A stretch of 53,228 nt of DNA from an uncultured Actinomycetes bacterium (GTDB lineage Bacteria > Actinomycetota > Acidimicrobiia > Acidimicrobiales > Acidimicrobilacustridaceae). Positions 51,386 to 53,228 of the stretch are shown one piece after another; position 1 is the first letter of the stretch, and each line of letters begins with the position of its first letter. Where the stretch lies: contig CALBSE010000063.1 in assembly GCA_937927725.1 (NCBI GenBank), positions 1 to 53,228 of the forward strand, read 5' to 3'. The position numbers and the translations under genes were made by a program. The notes beneath the pieces are model-generated. The model ran no database searches and was not told the DNA's origin. It saw nothing but the letters and a program-made list of their open reading frames with translations.

Positions 51386-51460
51386 CCGGCGAGAGTACGC
51401 GACCGAAATCCGCTGTGCGCAATGCGGCCGGCCGGCCGCTGTGGGCCCGCCCAACCTCAG

Positions 51461-51952
51461 TTACTGATCGGCACCAGGTTGAGAAACGGAGTTGGTTTCC
51501 TTCGCCATCTTCGACACATTCCACGCCAACCAAATGAACACGAACTGAAACGGCAACCGAGCCCACGAAATGAACCGCTCGCCAAATGAACGATCGCGCC
51601 AGTCCCACACCATGTAGAGGTTCGCGGGATACACAACGATGAACAGCACCATCGCCGCGATTCCTCCCACCCGTCGAGTGCGCGGGATGAGAAGCAATGG
51701 TCCGACAATGAGTTCGGCGACTCCGCTGGCCAATGTCCAGAATCGTTCCGACGGACCTAGCCAGGGCGGAACGATTGCGTCGAAGAAACTCGGGGAAACG
51801 AAGTGCATGACGCCGGCAACGGTGACGAAGAGGCCCAGCGCAATGGCGACGCCGTTCCAGAACCGAGGCGAACCGACTGATACTGGGTGGGCAACGTGAC
51901 GATCGCGACGAATGGCGCCTATTTGCCTGTCGTCTGAAGAACCCGATGCCAT
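51461..51952 (-). CDS. DoxX family membrane protein
   Basis: 163 residues from ATG 51952 (MASGSSDDRQIGAIRRD); a longer frame adds an unlikely stretch. Four hydrophobic segments: VAIALGLFVTVAGVMHFVSP, LASGVAELIVGPLLLIP, GGIAAMVLFIVVYPANLYMVWD and LPFQFVFIWLAWNVSKMAK. The AGVMHFVSPSFFDAIVPPWL and PANLYMVWD signatures fit the DoxX/MauE-like family found in thiosulfate/redox or unknown membrane roles. No redox partner is adjacent. The 197-bp gap on its start side has no recognised gene. Confidence 0.75.
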   Translation of the reverse strand: MASGSSDDRQIGAIRRDRHVAHPVSVGSPRFWNGVAIALGLFVTVAGVMHFVSPSFFDAIVPPWLGPSERFWTLASGVAELIVGPLLLIPRTRRVGGIAAMVLFIVVYPANLYMVWDWRDRSFGERFISWARLPFQFVFIWLAWNVSKMAKETNSVSQPGADQ

Positions 51953-52149
51953 AGGCGAAGAGTAGGTGGCAGTCCCCCAATTCAACGGGCCGAACGCAAA
52001 GTTCGCACGAAATCTGGCTGATTGGTACCGCACGTGGGTGGAAACCTTCGTTTGGCCGCGCTTCAAACAGGAATGCGCCTACCGTTGCCTTTGATGGATG
52101 GGCCCACAACGGCCGATCGCATGATTACAAAAAGAAATGGACGACAACG

Positions 52150-52344
52150 ATGAAGCCAGACACGCTTCTCAAAGGCTGTCTTATCGCTGCGGCGATGGTC
52201 AGTCTTGTACTTAGCATCACGATTTACTTTGGAGCCGGTGACGACATCCTCGGTCGCCTGAACGGCATTTACGTGGGTGTTTGGGTTCCGTCGATCCTTT
52301 CGCTCGGAGCTCTGCTCCTGGTCAACAGGAAGTCAGACCGATGA
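52150..52344 (+). CDS. Small two-helix membrane protein, unrecognised
   Basis: 64 residues. Two hydrophobic helices (CLIAAAMVSLVLSITIYFG and VGVWVPSILSLGALLLV) joined by a short GDDILGRLNGI loop; basic C-terminus NRKSDR. Start ATG with GAAATGGACGA-type purines upstream. Its stop overlaps the next start by 4 nt, so the pair is coupled. No family recognised. Confidence 0.6.
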   Translation: MKPDTLLKGCLIAAAMVSLVLSITIYFGAGDDILGRLNGIYVGVWVPSILSLGALLLVNRKSDR

Positions 52345-52469
52345 CCGAAACCGGACTCTTCATTGCTGGTGGACTCGTCACGCTGATCGTTTTCATCGGT
52401 GTCCTTCTATTCGGCATGCTGAGCTTTTCGCAATGGTCGAAGAACGACACCGGTTCCTCAGACAGCTAA
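52341..52469 (+). CDS. Very small single-helix membrane protein, unrecognised
   Basis: 42 residues: METGLFIAGGLVTLIVFIGVLLFGMLSF-type helix followed by a polar tail (SQWSKNDTGSSDS). The ATG overlaps the stop of the upstream 64-residue gene (ATGA). Most short-ORF cut-offs would miss it. Followed by a hairpin at 52493, which argues for a real two-gene transcript. Confidence 0.55.
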   Translation: MTETGLFIAGGLVTLIVFIGVLLFGMLSFSQWSKNDTGSSDS

Positions 52470-52492
52470 CGCTGCTGACTACTACATAGGCA

Positions 52493-52530
52493 CGAACACG
52501 AAACGCCCTTGAGGGGTGGTCTCGTGTTCG
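52493..52530 (+). terminator. Hairpin after the small membrane protein pair
   Basis: CGAACACGA pairs with TCGTGTTCG over 9 bp; the interior also folds as CCC-TTGA-GGG. Only a weak T-run follows. Confidence 0.6.
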
Positions 52531-52661
52531 TTGCGCGCCCGGGCCGAACTCGGAGGCCTCGCCGCCCATACGGCCATAGATCCCCTATGCTGTACTCAGT
52601 TCAGTCCAGCGAATAGGCGGATCCCCCTCCTCTCGCGCTGACCCCCACCGAGGAGCATCCG

Positions 52662-53228
52662 ATGCGTCATCCCACCCGAACCCAAACCGTGGCCGTCTGG
52701 GCCGGCGCCATCACCATTGCCGCGGGACTTCTTTTGGGATGTTCCGATTCGACGTCGAGCTCCAAATCAACCGGGGCGACCTGTGCGCAGGGAACCACGA
52801 TCGCGTTCATGGGTCGGTTCGACGAGACCGATACTTCCATGGCATCGCCCACACAATTGGGCGCGCAACTCGCAGTCGACGAATTCAATAAGGCCAACCC
52901 CAAGTGTCAGGTCACGCTCGATGTGCAAGTTGGCACCACAGGCGAAACCGCTGCCGTCGCCGCCGCGCAGACGATTGTTGCGACGCCTTCGGTGGTGGCC
53001 GTTGTAGGACCGCAGCGTTCAGGTGACGTTGTCGTTGCCGGGCCGGTGCTTAACGCTGGTGGTGTGCCGTTCGTTTCGGCAACCGCGACACGCACCGATC
53101 TTTCGGCTCAGGGGTGGAACATGTTCCACCGAGTAGTTGGCACAAACGCAAACATCGGCACGGGTGCCGCGAAGTACATGACCGACACACTCGGTGCATC
53201 GAAGATTGCAGTGATCGATGACGGCACG
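52662..53228 (+). CDS. Branched-chain amino acid-type ABC transporter substrate-binding lipoprotein (partial)
   Basis: Runs off the right edge; 189 codons visible from ATG 52662, with GAGGAG 6 nt upstream. Signal peptide MRHPTRTQTVAVWAG and lipobox GLLLGC, then Ser/Lys-rich linker (SDSTSSSKSTG). The mature part reads TTIAFMGRFDETD, ASPTQLGAQLAVDEFNKANP, ATPSVVAVVGPQRSGDVVVAGPVLNAGGVPFVSATATRTDLS, the PBP1 (LivJ/LivK-like) fold. Binds an amino acid or related small molecule for an ABC importer whose other genes would lie beyond the window. Confidence 0.88.
   Translation, partial: MRHPTRTQTVAVWAGAITIAAGLLLGCSDSTSSSKSTGATCAQGTTIAFMGRFDETDTSMASPTQLGAQLAVDEFNKANPKCQVTLDVQVGTTGETAAVAAAQTIVATPSVVAVVGPQRSGDVVVAGPVLNAGGVPFVSATATRTDLSAQGWNMFHRVVGTNANIGTGAAKYMTDTLGASKIAVIDDGT

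Overview
The window looks like a chromosomal segment of a free-living, moderately high-G+C actinobacterium. I infer an Acidimicrobiia-type lineage. The reasons are a DUF222/HNH endonuclease, a monomeric NADP isocitrate dehydrogenase, DUF6457 and DUF4031 proteins, several starts preceded by TANNNT at leaderless spacing, and large secreted proteins with Thr/Ser/Pro-rich tails. No rRNA, phage structural gene, insertion sequence or CRISPR array is visible.

Layout. 1-3686: two surface proteins on the minus strand, one an InlB/Flg_new repeat protein with an exact 219-bp period that runs off the left edge, the other a beta-helix protein; a small DUF6457 gene lies between them. 3779-14276: a long, tightly spaced minus-strand run. 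It reads aldehyde dehydrogenase, crotonase, acyl-CoA dehydrogenase, P450, class III aminotransferase, DUF1295 membrane protein, CYTH-CHAD protein, ParA ATPase, GluQRS, DUF4031. 14469-21131: a PotABCD-type polyamine importer followed by two class III aminotransferases; with the divergent aldehyde dehydrogenase this forms a plausible putrescine/polyamine uptake and catabolism module. 21167-27619: a nucleotidyltransferase and nitrilase pair, an MBL hydrolase, a second P450, larC and larB (nickel-pincer cofactor), and pheA placed back to back with larB. 27643-27907: two tRNA-Ser genes and a terminator. 27996-37721: isocitrate dehydrogenase, a CoA transferase, a small winged-helix regulator, purE/purK, an SbtA-type bicarbonate permease and a GH78 rhamnosidase. 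A near-identical 17-bp motif precedes the CoA transferase and sbtA, and a related one precedes the regulator gene.

37820-40964: a tRNA-Arg whose 3' end is repeated imperfectly 3 kb downstream. It brackets two divergent, more A/T-rich genes that both carry C-x2-GH...C-x2-C zinc ribbons; this is a candidate decayed integrated island with novel content. 41068-51385: a glycosyltransferase, then a cluster of five large secreted proteins (three predicted beta-propellers of 6, 7 and 7 repeats and two tandem beta-helix paralogues), interrupted by a DUF222/HNH gene. 51461-53228: a DoxX-family protein, two tiny overlapping membrane proteins, and the start of a branched-chain-amino-acid-type lipoprotein that runs off the right edge.

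The most striking signal is shared by all six complete large secreted proteins (1905-3686 and the five in 42201-51385). Whatever their fold, they end in a low-complexity Thr/Ser/Pro linker followed by P-[AS]-F-T-G and an immediate stop codon. This looks like an undescribed C-terminal sorting or processing tag. Annotation rests on reading the sequence alone; no database search was possible.
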